A stretch of DNA of 64,000 nucleotides, from the NCBI RefSeq assembly GCF_037325665.1, contig NC_090245.1, positions 47,772,851 to 47,836,850 on the forward strand. Direction: 5' to 3'. A model generated the notes under the pieces. It searched no databases. It was not told the origin of the DNA and saw nothing but the letters and a program-made list of their open reading frames with translations. Every line of letters starts with the position of its first letter. The first letter of the stretch is position 1. This document shows, piece after piece, positions 1 through 10,915 of this stretch. The DNA is from Littorina saxatilis. Its lineage: Eukaryota; Mollusca; Gastropoda; Littorinimorpha; Littorinidae. Made by a program: the position numbers and the translations under genes.

Positions 1-207
1 ATGGATTGAACAAAATGTTTCTCTTTCAAGTTGTGTGTGTGTGTATGAGTGTTGGTAGTGCATTTTAGTTACACAAGGCTGCAACCTGGACGTCTAGCCA
101 ATGGAATGTTGTCCGTCATAGAATGAAAGTTCTTTTTATCGGGTCATTTAACAGTCACGTTTCATTGTTGTTGTTTTCAGACCTACCAAAGAGTTAACTC
201 CGTAACT

Positions 208-2174
208 ATGACGACGCTTGTCCAGACAGCCCCTGTCAGAGTTCACGTAGATAGTGTTCACAACCCGGAGAACATCCCTCCAGTCTTCAGCCGTCGTGAC
301 GTCATGAAGCACTGTGACGAAACGTCCTGTTGGATCATCGTGGAAGATAAGGTCTATGACGTCACGAGGTTCCTGGACTTGGTAAGTGTAAATATTCGTT
401 TTTTAAGGGTGACAAACCGGGGGGGGGGGGGGGGGGGGATTACGACAGTGGGAGTAGTATTGGCCCCTCTTGTGTGTGTGTGGGTGTGTCACAGTGTGTG
501 TGTGTGCCGGTGTATATGTGTGTCCAACATTAACTCACTGACATGACCTACCTTAAGGTCAGCGATTGAGAAGTGTCCCACATTGTGTGTCCAATTGAAT
601 GTACATATTACACATTATTGTCACAGACTATAGATATATGTCCAACATTGCCTTGTGGTTACCTAAATGTATATATCACACATTATTGTCACTGACTATA
701 GACATGCCCAACATTGCCTTGTGGTTAACTAAATGTATATACCACACATTATTGTCACTGACTATAGAAATGTCCAACATTGCCTTGTGGTTAACTAAAT
801 GCATATATTACACATTATTGTCACTGACTATAGACATGCCCAACATTGCCTTGTGGTTAACTAAATGTATATACCACACATTATTATCACCGACTATTGA
901 AATATCCTACATTGCCTTGTGGTTATAGGCATGGGAATTGAAAAATGTAAAACAGGCTGAAAATGTGTAAGTAATAACAAAGTCGATAGATGAAGCGCCT
1001 AGCCTTATTAGGGGGGGTTACGGGGGCATGCCCCCCCCCCTCCCCCCCCAGGAATTTTTTTCTCCAAAGAACCCAAATGGTGCAATTAGGTGTCATCTAA
1101 GCTCCAAGTTTGCCATTAAATTGAATTTTTAGAACAATTTTTGCCTCCCCCATTTTTTTTTTCGGCGGACACTTTTGCTTTTTCAGCAGAACAAAAAAAA
1201 AATCGGCAGAAATTTGCCTTTCGGCGAACAATTCCCATGCCTGGGTCAACTAAATGTATATGTCACACATTATTGTCACTGACTATAGAAATGTATAACA
1301 TTGCCTTTGGGCTAATTAAATGTACATTTCACACATTATTGTCACTGACTATAGCTAAGCCGGCTGTGATTCACACAGTGTCGTAAGACTGGTATGAACT
1401 TGTTCAACACAGTGTTGTGACTTGTGTGCTTTGTGTCCCTTGCAGCACCCAGGGGGCAGCGAGATCATCATGGAGTGCGCGGGGAGCGAGGCGTCAGCGG
1501 CCTTCTGGGACAAAGGGCACTCCCGTCACGCCATACGAATGCTTGACCAGTACTACATAGGGCAACTCAAACCGGTAAGTACCAGGACTGGACCTAATGA
1601 ATGAAAGAGAGGGGCTTCTAAACGGCAAGGGTATAGGGGCTGGCCGGGATAGGGGGGGGGGGGGGGATTATTTGAAAGGGGTGTTTTGGGCCTCTCCTTG
1701 AAAAAAAGAACATTTGCCTCGTTAAAAAGGGGTGGAGGGGGATCCCAGAACCCCGGAACCCACCAGCCCTGAGTACGATGTCTTACCGAATGATACTGGT
1801 GTAAGGACAATCTGGACAAATAGGCCCCAGTGTGAAAAAGCAACATTTGTTTTGTCAATGGGTCAGTCGGGCATCCATCAGCCTGTCCCCCAAGGAGCTT
1901 CTTGTTCTGTCTTTCTTTCTGTGTTTCTGTCTCTGCATAAGTATGTCATATGCAATGTGTAGGAAGAAATGTGATTTTTTTTTCTCTCAGCATGTGCAAG
2001 ACATTCCGTGAACAACCTATTGTGTCTAGTTCGATATGTATTAGACTAGTAGTAGCTACCCGTCGCGATATAACCTTGAACGGTTGAAAACGACGTTAAA
2101 CACCAAATAAAGAAAAGAAAGTAGTAGCTACATGCTTGCTTCTTCACGTGTTGCAGGATCCTAAACTGGGCTGA
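208..2174 (+). CDS. Cytochrome b5-domain protein (3 coding exons)
   Basis: A small haem-binding electron carrier of the cytochrome b5 family. Coding exons are 208-381, 1446-1574 and 2157-2174. Each border has AG and GT(A)AG signals, and all introns are phase 0, giving 106 residues. The exon holding the start codon begins at 181 after a TTTTCAG acceptor, so an upstream non-coding exon lies off-window or to the left. The haem-ligand motifs are visible: HPGG opens exon 2 (about residue 59), and the second ligand is the His of KGHSRH about 24 residues later, followed by the usual YYIGQL end of the fold. The protein stops at DPKLG with no C-terminal membrane anchor, so it should be soluble, unlike microsomal CYB5A. 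I cannot assign a specific paralogue. Intron 1 carries a 66-bp minisatellite and an inserted inverted-repeat element. Confidence 0.85.
613..1390 (+). repeat. 66-bp minisatellite in intron 1, split by an inserted element
   Basis: Units containing ACATTATTGTCACTGACTAT start at about 613, 681, 747, 813 and 879, then resume at 1268 and 1333. The spacing is 65-68 bp. The gap at about 929-1240 is an insertion, listed separately. Confidence 0.85.
929..1240. mobile_element. Short inverted-repeat element inserted in the minisatellite
   Basis: The stretch starts GGCATGGGAATTG and ends with its exact reverse complement, CAATTCCCATGCC. Inside it has a GGGGGCATGCCCCC core and A/T-rich flanks and no reading frame of note. 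The 24.48-24.85 kb element has a similar plan (GGCATGAAAATT ends and a GGGGGCATGCCCCC core), so both look like members of one MITE-like family. Confidence 0.6.
2060..2119 (+). mobile_element. 5'-truncated SINE (TTTAACGTCG family)
   Basis: Only the 3' part is present, ending in an AATAAAGAAAAGAAA tail. The target-site duplication AGTAGTAGCTAC lies at 2048-2059 and 2120-2131. Fuller copies of the same family are at 3922-4291 and 6001-6194. Confidence 0.8.
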
Positions 2175-2602
2175 ACAAGGTCACAACAAGGTCACACTGC
2201 ACTGCACCGAGGACTGCAAGTGATGTAGAGTCAGACGAGAAATTTTGCTCACGCTCACCTGAAGGCAACCCCCACCCCCTCCCCTCCCCACACCTATCCG
2301 AGTTGCCGAAGCGTGACTGTTGACTGGCGTGATCGCCACGGCCTTGATTTGACCTCCGTACATGACCTCGCTGGACTTCCATCTTCTTCTTCTTCAGCGT
2401 TGGACGGTTGCGAGGCCTGCTGATGTTATGAAGTGGAAAGTTGGGAGCAGCTAGACTTCCACTATTGTTCCCTTTGCCAGACAGATCAATTACATGGGAA
2501 GACTATTGAGCGGCTAACTGAATTGTTACATATCACACAGGTTGATAGGCACTGACCTTAACTGCTTATGTGCTACTTGTGTAATTACCATAATAAGTAT
2601 AT

Positions 2603-2608
2603 AATAAA
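2603..2608 (+). terminator. Candidate poly(A) signal of the cytochrome b5 gene
   Basis: AATAAA lies about 430 bp after the TGA at 2172-2174 on the same strand. It is the first canonical hexamer downstream that is not part of a SINE tail (the one near 2105 belongs to a SINE). Placement is inferred. Confidence 0.4.
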
Positions 2609-2777
2609 ACATTGCCCTGTACGGGGCAACAAACGTTTACTGATTTCTTAGGACATAGCCGTTGACTTTTAATTTATTATAGCATACTAGTGTTTTATGA
2701 CAAATGATGCAGATCTATGTGTTAGATTTACTGGCCTCTCTTCCTGCCTGTCCATTAAATATTTTATTTGAACTCGG

Positions 2778-2952
2778 TACAGTGGAATTCCAATTTTAAA
2801 ACCACCCAATTTAATACTTCCCCCCTTTTAAGACCTTGCTTTTTACAATGTTCTTTTCATAACCTCTGTAACCTCCATGTTAAGACTACCTCCTTTTTAA
2901 GACCCGATTTTATCACATTTTTGGAGATCTTACAAGGGGGGTTCCACTGTAA
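2778..2952. mobile_element. MITE, TTTTAAGAC family
   Basis: The element begins CAGTGGAATTCC and ends GGGGTTCCACTGT, with TTTTAAGAC motifs repeated inside. Related copies lie at 12341-12814, 27085-27284 and 29599-29675, with end fragments near 38200 and 46940. It has no coding capacity. Confidence 0.65.
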
Positions 2953-3120
2953 TGTGAATCTCTGTCATTTGTTTTGAGGGTATTTAATAATGCATATGTA
3001 GATTTACACTACATCGACATGAATGTATCCAGATGTGCTGGTAAAAGCAATGCACCTTCTGTGTTGTCTTTCAAGCAGTGGTGATGTTTAGACAAATTGT
3101 GTGTGTCAACAGTGATTAGG

Positions 3121-3327
3121 CCACAAAAAAAAATAGGTCTGTTTACGGTAACATAGGCCAAAAAAATAGGGTCGGTAGGTCATGATTTTTTTTTTTTTTC
3201 CCCCGAAAAACCATATTTTTACGTTATTTATTTTTTTTTCTTCCCAAATGCCAAAAAAAGTCTAGGGTCGCGCGAAAAAAAATAGGGTCGGTCGGGTTAC
3301 CGTAAACAGACTATTTTTTTTTTTGGC
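3121..3327. mobile_element. Inverted-repeat element, AGGCCACAAAAAA / TTTTTTGGCCT ends
   Basis: The ends AGGCCACAAAAAAAAATAG and CTATTTTTTTTTTTGGCCT are inverted. The interior holds GTCTAGGGTCG and TAGGGTCGGT motifs. A second copy with the same inner motifs lies at about 12890-13190. It is non-coding and MITE-like. Confidence 0.55.
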
Positions 3328-3368
3328 CTTAGTAAGAATCTCAAACAGAATGAGGCAGAGCGATGTTA

Positions 3369-3921
3369 AGATATCAAATAACCAAAGGGAAGTAATCGCT
3401 CTTTATGCATACGACATGTGTAATAGAGTAAGCGAGAGTTGTACGGAACCTTTTCTCCTGGCACCTGAGAGAATAACAAGCATTGAAATGAACAAGCGAC
3501 TTTCATCCTCAATAAAGGATGATCACCACAAGCTCATCATTCTCTAAGGCACTCCAACTAACACCTACGTACACAGTCATATAAAGAACCAGCTTTTCGA
3601 GGCGACCCTGTAACAATGTGTGTGTTTGTGTGTTTGTTCTGTTTAAACCAGTCTTGATCTAAGGACTATGTCCAGTCGAGAATAAAAGCTGGTTCTTGTA
3701 TATATGACTGTGTACGTAGGTGTTAGTTGGAGTGCCTTAGAGAATGATGAGCATATGAGCTTGTGGTGATCATCCTTTATTGAGGATGAAAGTCGCTTGT
3801 TCATTTCAATGCTTGTTATTCTCTCAGGTGCCAGGAGAAAAGGTTCCGTACAACTCTCGCTTACTCTATTACACATGTCAAATGCATAAAGAGTGATTAC
3901 TTCCCTTTGGTTATTTGATAT
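3369..3921. repeat. Large palindrome (foldback) with about 230-bp arms
   Basis: The left arm at about 3369-3600 and right arm at about 3681-3921 are near-identical reverse complements around an 80-bp spacer. Both translate to the same short peptide in opposite directions only because the arms match; I do not consider this coding. A SINE is inserted exactly at the outer edge of the right arm. Confidence 0.8.
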
Positions 3922-4291
3922 TTCTTTTCTTTCTTTATTTGGTGTTTAACGTCGTTTTCAACCACGAAGGTTATATCGCGACGGGGAAAGGGGGGAGATG
4001 GGATAGAGCCACTTGTCAATTGTTTCTTGTTCACAAATGCACTAATCAAAAAATTGCTCCAGGGGCTTGCAACGTAGTACAATATATTACCTTACTGGGA
4101 GGATGCAAGTTTCCAGTACAAAGGACTTAACATTTCTTACATACTGCTTGACAAAAATCTTTACAAACATTGACTATATTCTATACAAGAAACACTTAAC
4201 AAGGGTAAAAGGAGAAACAGAATCCGTTAGTCGCCTCTTACGACATGCTGGGGAGCATCGGGTAAATTCTTCCCCCTAACCCGCGGGGGGA
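3922..4291 (-). mobile_element. Full-length SINE (TTTAACGTCG family)
   Basis: Read on the minus strand it starts at the CCCCGCGGGTTAGGG head and ends in an AAATAAAGAAAGAAA tail. The target-site duplication ATTTGATAT lies at 3913-3921 and 4292-4300. No tRNA-type A and B boxes are obvious in the head. Confidence 0.8.
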
Positions 4292-4300
4292 ATTTGATAT

Positions 4301-5160
4301 AGTGAATAGTAAATAAAATCAATGAGAGAATAAATCTTTCACTGTCTGAAATCCCAAAACAGATAAGACTGCTAACGTTCCAAAATTCAGAAGCAAAACA
4401 AAACAAGAATGGTTTGTTAATGTAACTTTAATTTATAAACGTTATAAGATTTATAATGCATGTTTTGTTTTGTCACAAATTGTAAGGTTCCGTTAAATAA
4501 AACGATGGCAAGATCACACTTTCTGGATGTTTTATTGGTACATAATTGTGCAAACCTCATGTTTATTCATAACCCTGTTAATGTTGTTCACCTGGACCAG
4601 ACCCTGAGTGGCTGAATGGATGTATAGAGCCCCCCCCCCCCCCCCCCCCTACCCTCACCTGACCAACCATGTATAACTCTTCTCTCCTCCCTCTGAACTG
4701 ACGCAAACTGTCTGCCATGGTGAAGACTATAGAGACAACTTATTTGCTCAGTACATACATAGCTTCCGCCACTGACTTATCTACCAAGGAACATTCTAAA
4801 GTCCTTAAACTGTATCAATTAATACATGACAGTGGGACTGTAAGCATGCGTTGTATTGGGATTGTGACCATTTTAGAGTCATAAAACCATAACCATTCAT
4901 ACAATGCATTTGGGCTTTAACACTTTTTACCCCACCTATGTTGACCAAGGTTTTTTTTTAGCTGAGACCAGCTGTGCTGCAGCAGGTCACTCAGAATTGT
5001 AGAAACTGTGTAACAACATGCTGGAATGCAGGCGTTAGATGGACGTTACAGGAAGCAACTGAACCTAACAGTCTGAGCAGATATATCCGTACCTGGTCAG
5101 ATAGAGCCATATGAGTGGGTACGGATATATCCGTACCTGGGAGACAATGAGTTAAGCATG
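4301..5160. other. Intergenic spacer with an interspersed repeat
   Basis: A/T-rich, with a poly-C run at about 4631-4649. The part at about 4920-5160 (CCCCACCTATGTTGACC to GGGAGACAATGAGTTAA, with repeated ACGGATATATCCGTACC) is an interspersed repeat whose second copy is at 23821-24075, flanking an inserted element. I see no gene. Confidence 0.6.
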
Positions 5161-5477
5161 CATTGCAGAAGGCGTGTGGTCATTAATACATTGCATTGTA
5201 GTAAAGCTACCCTCAGACTGTGATCATTTACACATTACAAGGTCTTAACCATTCACATACAACGATAGATTATAACTAACCACATCATAAAAAAGACCAG
5301 CATATAATTGGACCTAGGCCATAAGGCATAACCAAATCCACAATTGCATACTAGCCTTGTGTAGCTGCAAGTCACTATACTTAAGGTATGGAACAGTCTG
5401 GCACCACAAAGAACTAACAAAACAATACACACATAGAAAGACACTGCTGTACATCTGTCACTACTTCAGGGTCCTAT

Positions 5478-5577
5478 TCACTTTATTGAGATAAGAAGCA
5501 TTTAGATACACCATGGTCATGCTGTGAATTGCATGAGCCTCACCGTTCATCTAAATGCTTCTTGTCTCCATAAAGTG
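5478..5577. repeat. Imperfect hairpin, about 30-bp arms
   Basis: CACTTTATTGAGATAAGAAG at the left is complementary to CTTCTTGTCTCCATAAAGTG at the right, continuing through GCATTTAGA/TCTAAATGC. The loop is about 40 bases. Confidence 0.6.
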
Positions 5578-6000
5578 AATTAGCTTCACCATTCTTTTAT
5601 ACTAGCAAAGGCCAAAATCATACAGTGCATAGGGATGTATGTATAAATGTACTGAAAAAGTGCATAACCATATATTGCATAAAGGAAAATCCATTGACGC
5701 ATTTGATACAATTTTAAATTATCATTCTATTTACAAAAAGGTAAATTTCAGTGTATACACTGAACACAAATTACAACCATTCACTCAAACTTTTTGCACA
5801 TTGCACTCTGTCCATACACATCAGAAACATTTTGTTCATCTGTAAATGGCTAATCAACTCATAGCTGCAGTCACAGCCAAACCCAGTCACACACGTACGC
5901 TGCATAAGTTACAATATTTTCACTTCACTGTATATCGTTGTTACATCATGTTACAATTTGCTGACGATATGTGTAGTAACATGGACAAGTAAAACTGTTC

Positions 6001-6194
6001 TTTCTTTCTTTATTTGGTGTTTAACGTCGTTTTCAACCACGAAGGTTATATCGCGACGGGGAAAGGGGGGGAGATGGGATAGAGCCACTTGTTAATTGTT
6101 TCTTGTTCACAAAAGCACTAATAAAAAAATTGCTCCAGGGGCTTGCAACGTAGTACAATATATTACCTTAATGGGAGAATGCAAGTTTCCAGTA
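6001..6194 (-). mobile_element. 5'-truncated SINE (TTTAACGTCG family)
   Basis: The same 3' half as the 3922-4291 copy, lacking the CCCCGCGGG head. This is the truncation expected from incomplete reverse transcription. An AAGTAAAACTGTTC duplication flanks it, left copy about 5989-6001 and right copy about 6195-6208. Confidence 0.75.
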
Positions 6195-6520
6195 AGTAAA
6201 ACTGTTCCATTCTAAGCCTGATAGTAATCCTCACAGCACATGCATTTAGTTTCCTATATAATAAACATACATTGCACCAGCTAATGTTTATAATCGCCAG
6301 GACAGTAGTCAGCCTTTGTGGACGTGATGTGTCAATTAATAAAAACACTGTGTTCACAATTTGCAGACTTGAGATTTCAGGAATGAATGAATGCGAAAGA
6401 CAGGGCCTATTGGGAGTGAAGTGAATACATGTACATGTACATGTAATAAAACTCCAGAAAAAATTCTGTCGGTTTCGTACACGTTCTGAAAAAGCGAATA
6501 CTCAAGCTTTCTACATGTGC

Positions 6521-6660
6521 TCCTTGTCCACATGTTTCAGACACACCCCTCGCTAGTGACTGGCCTGTAATGTCCACGTGTTTCAGACACACCCCTCACT
6601 AGTGACTGGCCTGTAATGTCCACGTGTTTCAGACACACCCCTCACTAGTGACTGGCCTAT
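6521..6660. repeat. 46-bp tandem repeat, three units
   Basis: CACRTGTTTCAGACACACCC starts units at 6529, 6575 and 6621. Each unit ends CTAGTGACTGGCCTGTAATG with few differences. Confidence 0.85.
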
Positions 6661-7122
6661 GATGTTACATGGGAAAGTTTAACTCAATAAAAGCAAGACT
6701 ATTCACTCTTTCACAACCAGTACAAACCCGACAGAGTTATTTTTAAACATCAACTATTGTGTCAAAAAGACCTGTTCCCAAGACACACCCTGTATCACCA
6801 GCTTCACCCACATTGTATGAACAATGTTTAAGTTTGAGGCAAAGCATGACACACCAATCAACTGCATGTTCTTAAAGCTTGCTCTTATACATAATCTGGA
6901 ATTCTGTAATAATTCATAGAACAATCAATTGCATACTGAAAACAAACTCAGCAAAAACATCACAAGTTCATAACAAAAACCAAATGAATAAAAATAGAAC
7001 AGACATTAAAGGCACAGTAAGCCTCCCGTAAACCATCACAGATACTGTCAGGCTTTTACACACAGTACAACACCCTTCCATTTGAACGCTTACCGAACGG
7101 GAACATCCTAGATGCCCTACGT

Positions 7123-7431
7123 TTGTTTGTTTGTTTGCTTAACGCCCAGTCCACCACGAAGGGTGATATCAGGGCGGTGCTGCTTTGACATTTAACGTGC
7201 GCCACACACAAGACAGAAGTCGCAGCACAGGCTTCATGTCTCACCCAGTCACATTATTCTGACACCGGACCAACCAGTCCTAGCACTAACCCCATAATGC
7301 CAGACGCCAGGCGGAGCAGCCACTGGATTGCCAATTTTAAAGTCTTAGGTATGACCCGGCCGGGGTTCGAACCCACGACCTCCCGCTCACTGGGCGGACG
7401 CCTCACCACTAGGATACCGTGTTGCGGTTGA
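7123..7431 (-). mobile_element. tRNA-derived SINE, (CAAA)n-tailed family
   Basis: On the minus strand it has an A-box-like TAGTGGTGAGGC and a B-box GGTTCGAACCC near the start, and ends in CAAACAAACAAAC. The target-site duplication GATGCCCTACGT lies at 7111-7122 and 7432-7443. A close copy is at 54615-54918. Confidence 0.85.
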
Positions 7432-7779
7432 GATGCCCTACGTAAAGAGCGAGCAATTTTCAAAGAATTAATTTTGCGGATTGTCTCCTCACACAATCAG
7501 ACCGTGGTGCGTTTTGGCGCTAGACCTAACTTTTAAAATCTAAATAATAAATTGACAGCTTGTTACACAAACATTCTTAAATCATAAAAGAATACTTTTT
7601 TCATCAAGACAACATCAGTACAATTCGAAGTTTTGAAAGCAGGGTCACGCAAGGTCGTGGTTCTCGTAGCAAATGACGGTTTATGCCTATCGCCTGTTCC
7701 TCTGAACAGTCAAAAGCTATCGCTAGAGTTCTTGTGAACCACAGCCGTTTGTTTCGTGCATAGTCAGAGGTACATAATA

Positions 7780-8149
7780 CGGGCGGGGATGTAGCTCAGT
7801 CGGTAGCGCGCTGGATTTGTATCCAGTTGGCCGCTGTCAGCGTGAGTTCGTCCCCACGTTCGGCGAGAGATTTATTTCTCAGAGTCAACTTTGTGTGCAG
7901 ACTCTCCTCGGTGTCCGAACACCTCCGTGTGTACACGCAAGCACAAGACCAAGTGCGCACGGAAAAGATCCTGTAATCCATGTCAGAGTTCGGTGGGTTA
8001 TAGAAACACGAAAATACCCAGCATGCTTCCTCCGAAAGCGGCGTATGGCTGCCTAAGTGGCGGGGTAAAAACGGTCATACACGTAAAATTCCACTCGTGC
8101 AAAAACATGAGTGTACGTGGGAGTTTCAGCCCACGAACGCAGAAGAAGA
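7780..8149 (+). mobile_element. tRNA-derived SINE with GAA-rich 3' tail
   Basis: The head GGGGATGTAGCTCAGTCGG is tRNA-like (A box), followed by a TGAGTTCGTCC B-box region. The 3' end is CGAACGCAGAAGAAGAA. The duplication AGAGGTACATAATA lies at 7766-7779 and 8150-8163. It is nearly identical to the copy at 26459-26828, so both are probably young. It is not a functional tRNA gene. Confidence 0.85.
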
Positions 8150-8426
8150 AGAGGTACATAATAACATGCTATTGCAGATAAGCTCACAGCGAATTACAAA
8201 CTGACGACAACATTGTGAAAAAGGGAAACTGGATCACACGGGTTCACAATGGCTCAGGGGTAAGATAAACCACGCAAAAATTAATTCTTTGAAAATTGCT
8301 CGCTCTTTACGGAGGGCACCTAGGATGTTCTCAAGCAGTGAGTGTTTAAATGAAAGGGTGTTTGTACTGTGTGTAAAAGCCTAACAGTATCTGTGATGGT
8401 TTACGGGAGGCTTACTGTGCCTTTAA

Positions 8427-8972
8427 CAGTTGCAAATATTAGAAAGAGGCCAAATCGTTCCACCCTCAATCTAAAATAAAGCTCATCATACAACATTACT
8501 GGGACAAGTCCACGCTGTACGTGACAAGACAGTGTGTACAGAGAACAATGTAAGTATAACCTGCCTGGTCGGGGGTATATATCTGCCAACTGTGTCCTTG
8601 TGCACCGAAACGAACACATAAAAATCAAAAAATCTCTTTTCAAACTATGTTAAAAGACACATGACAATTGCACATCTGCACACATTTTTGGATTGACACA
8701 AATCACAATTTAAAAAAGTGATATATATCTGGGAGGGGGGGGGGGGGGTGGTATTAAAATTCATCATGATAACTATTTTCTAGGTGTTTACATTTATCAG
8801 AGCCTTCTAGTCTTCTCTGAATACACTGCTCACACACACATGCATGTCCCCACCCCCCACCCCCCAATTCATGTTTTTTGTTGATCAAAGATAGACAGAA
8901 ATGTTGCCAAAAAGAATACGAAGTAAAAAAAATGCATCCATTCAGATTCCATAGGCATGGTGGTGGGTCAGT
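8427..8972 (-). other. Probable TRIQK 3' UTR and spacer
   Basis: This follows the TRIQK stop codon on its strand. It holds a G-tract near 8738-8748 and C-rich runs near 8850-8865. I find no clear AATAAA on the minus strand here, so the transcript end is not placed. Confidence 0.35.
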
Positions 8973-10831
8973 TCAGGTGGGTGTCTGTTCACTGGGCCGT
9001 GACGTGTCCCCAATGTACCAGTAGAGAAAACCGTAGAGTCCCCCCAACAGCGCCAGCAACACTGCCAGCACACCCAACACCCCCTGTAAGTGTTAACATA
9101 CGTATCATCACTACAATACACATCTTTGTCATCGTTTACACAAGTTTTCATTCATACTGGATAATAACAAAACACAATGTTCATTATTATGTGACACTTC
9201 TAAGTAGTGTACGGTTTTGAGCTTCAGTTAAAACGTGGATTGTCAAAGTCAAAGCCAATCAGGCTGTTTGTTTGATCTGCGGAACCGAGATTTGGCTTTG
9301 GGTCCGTGTTTCCGAAAACAACAATTCGTAGGTGAAATCGTAGGACCTCGTAAGTGACTTTGTGCCAAAAGTCACTTACGGTGTCCCACGATTTCACCGA
9401 CGAATTGTAAACAATTATTCTGAATAGGCATGCTGCAAAACACAATAGAGGGTGTTTTTTTTCTTTAAAACGACAGAGCAAAGTTAACCAGTAATGAATT
9501 TTGTATTTACTGTTTGTTCTTGTTAATTATTTAACCATCACTAATTTGTCAAAATTGAGTTATTTTCATTGGTATTTTTCCATGCTGTCTATAGGTGAGT
9601 TATGCAAGTTTAAAGTGCACAACACAAACACAAATTTATATGAACACACCCACACACACACTGACCATAATGCCAAGTTCTGACTGTTCATCCGCGGCTC
9701 GTTTCCGAGCTTTGACATCTTTCTTGGATTTCTTCCAGTCCTGCTTGCCTGAAAACACACACATCAACTCTTAGTCTTCCTCAAAATAAGACCAGCAAGC
9801 ATAGAATAAAGACTAAAATTCCAGGAAATGTTCAGAAAAACTCTCAGATAGACTCATACTAAGAGAAATCTACTTCATTGCAAACCAGTTCAAGTGCATC
9901 ATAGGAGTTTTTTGTGTGGTCAGTTTAAGTCTGTATGATTTGTGTTTTTAAAGGGATACGCGGCATTTGACCAAAAACATGACAGTGCTCTAATATTTTC
10001 TGGGCAAGATATAGACACCATCCACATTAATTTAGTGCAAAAAAAAGTAGGGACAACGTTTTAGTTTTTTTGCTATGAGGCCCTCTTTTCGGCAGTTTCT
10101 GAACATTTTGACCAAACCAGTGGTTATATGATATGCATGGTGTTCAGCAGTCATTAGTGAATGGGTACTTTTTTTGTATTGTGGTAGGTAGAATATGCTT
10201 TTTAGTAACAAAATATGTCAATTGACACAAAAAATTAAAGTAAACTCAAACCGATAACGACATCCTGTGTTGAAATAATTACAAAAATCAGCGAATCTTG
10301 TTGTTCAAACAACCATAATGACAAAAGAAAATATGACAGCACTCTGATTTTCTTGCAGCAGGATATTTGATATCTTACCTTCAAAATAAACACAAGAAAA
10401 CTGTAGGTCAACGTGCTTTTTTTCGAGTGGCAGCATCTTTTATACCCCTACCCCCTACTTTTTGGAATAAAAATCATAGGTATTATAAGGAATATGCGAG
10501 TGCTCTAATATTTTCTGGGCAAGATATAGACACTATTCACATTCATTTAATGTAAAAAAGAATAGGGTTACCATTTTAGTTTGGTTTTTTTGCTTTCAGG
10601 CCCTTATTTTAGCAATTTTGTGCGAATTTTGGGCAAAACGGTGGTTACATGAAAAATGCATGGTGTTCAGCAGTCTTTAGGGAATGAGTATTTCTTTTTT
10701 GATTGTGGTACAGAGAATGCTTTTACTACTGTAAAACTTTTAGTAATCAGATGTGTCAATAAAAAAAAAAATCAAAGGTAGACTCAGATGCTGCGTAACC
10801 CTTTAAAAAACATATTTTTCAACTTCAATCA

Positions 10832-10915
<84 letters not shown>

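Larger units (their letters stand above)
7010..8422. mobile_element. TTAA-flanked inverted-repeat element (piggyBac-like, nonautonomous) with two nested SINEs
   Basis: The ends AGGCACAGTAAGCCTCCCGT and its reverse complement are flanked by TTAA at 7006-7009 and 8423-8426. Terminal inverted repeats run about 150 bp (left 7010-7480 when its inserted SINE is counted, right about 8270-8422). One SINE (7123-7431) sits inside the left repeat and another (7780-8149) in the centre. No transposase frame is seen. The TTAA target fits the piggyBac group, but assignment without a transposase is an inference. Confidence 0.75.

Noticed and set aside
599-928. Long frame with repeated IALWLTKCIYHTLLSLT
   Set aside because: A translated 66-bp minisatellite within an intron.
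3323-3876. Matching frames on both strands (MCNRVSESCTEPF)
   Set aside because: They are the same palindrome arm read in opposite directions; there is no start context or homologue.
5253-5444. Minus-strand hydrophobic frame of 63 codons
   Set aside because: No homology, no splice context, low-complexity hydrophobic composition in A/T-rich spacer.
7780-7865. tRNA gene candidate at the start of the GAA-tailed SINE
   Set aside because: The anticodon loop is the wrong length and the copy has target-site duplications around a 370-bp unit, so it is a SINE head.
10831-10908. CRISPR-like regular repeat
   Set aside because: A dinucleotide microsatellite in a eukaryotic intron; no spacers.
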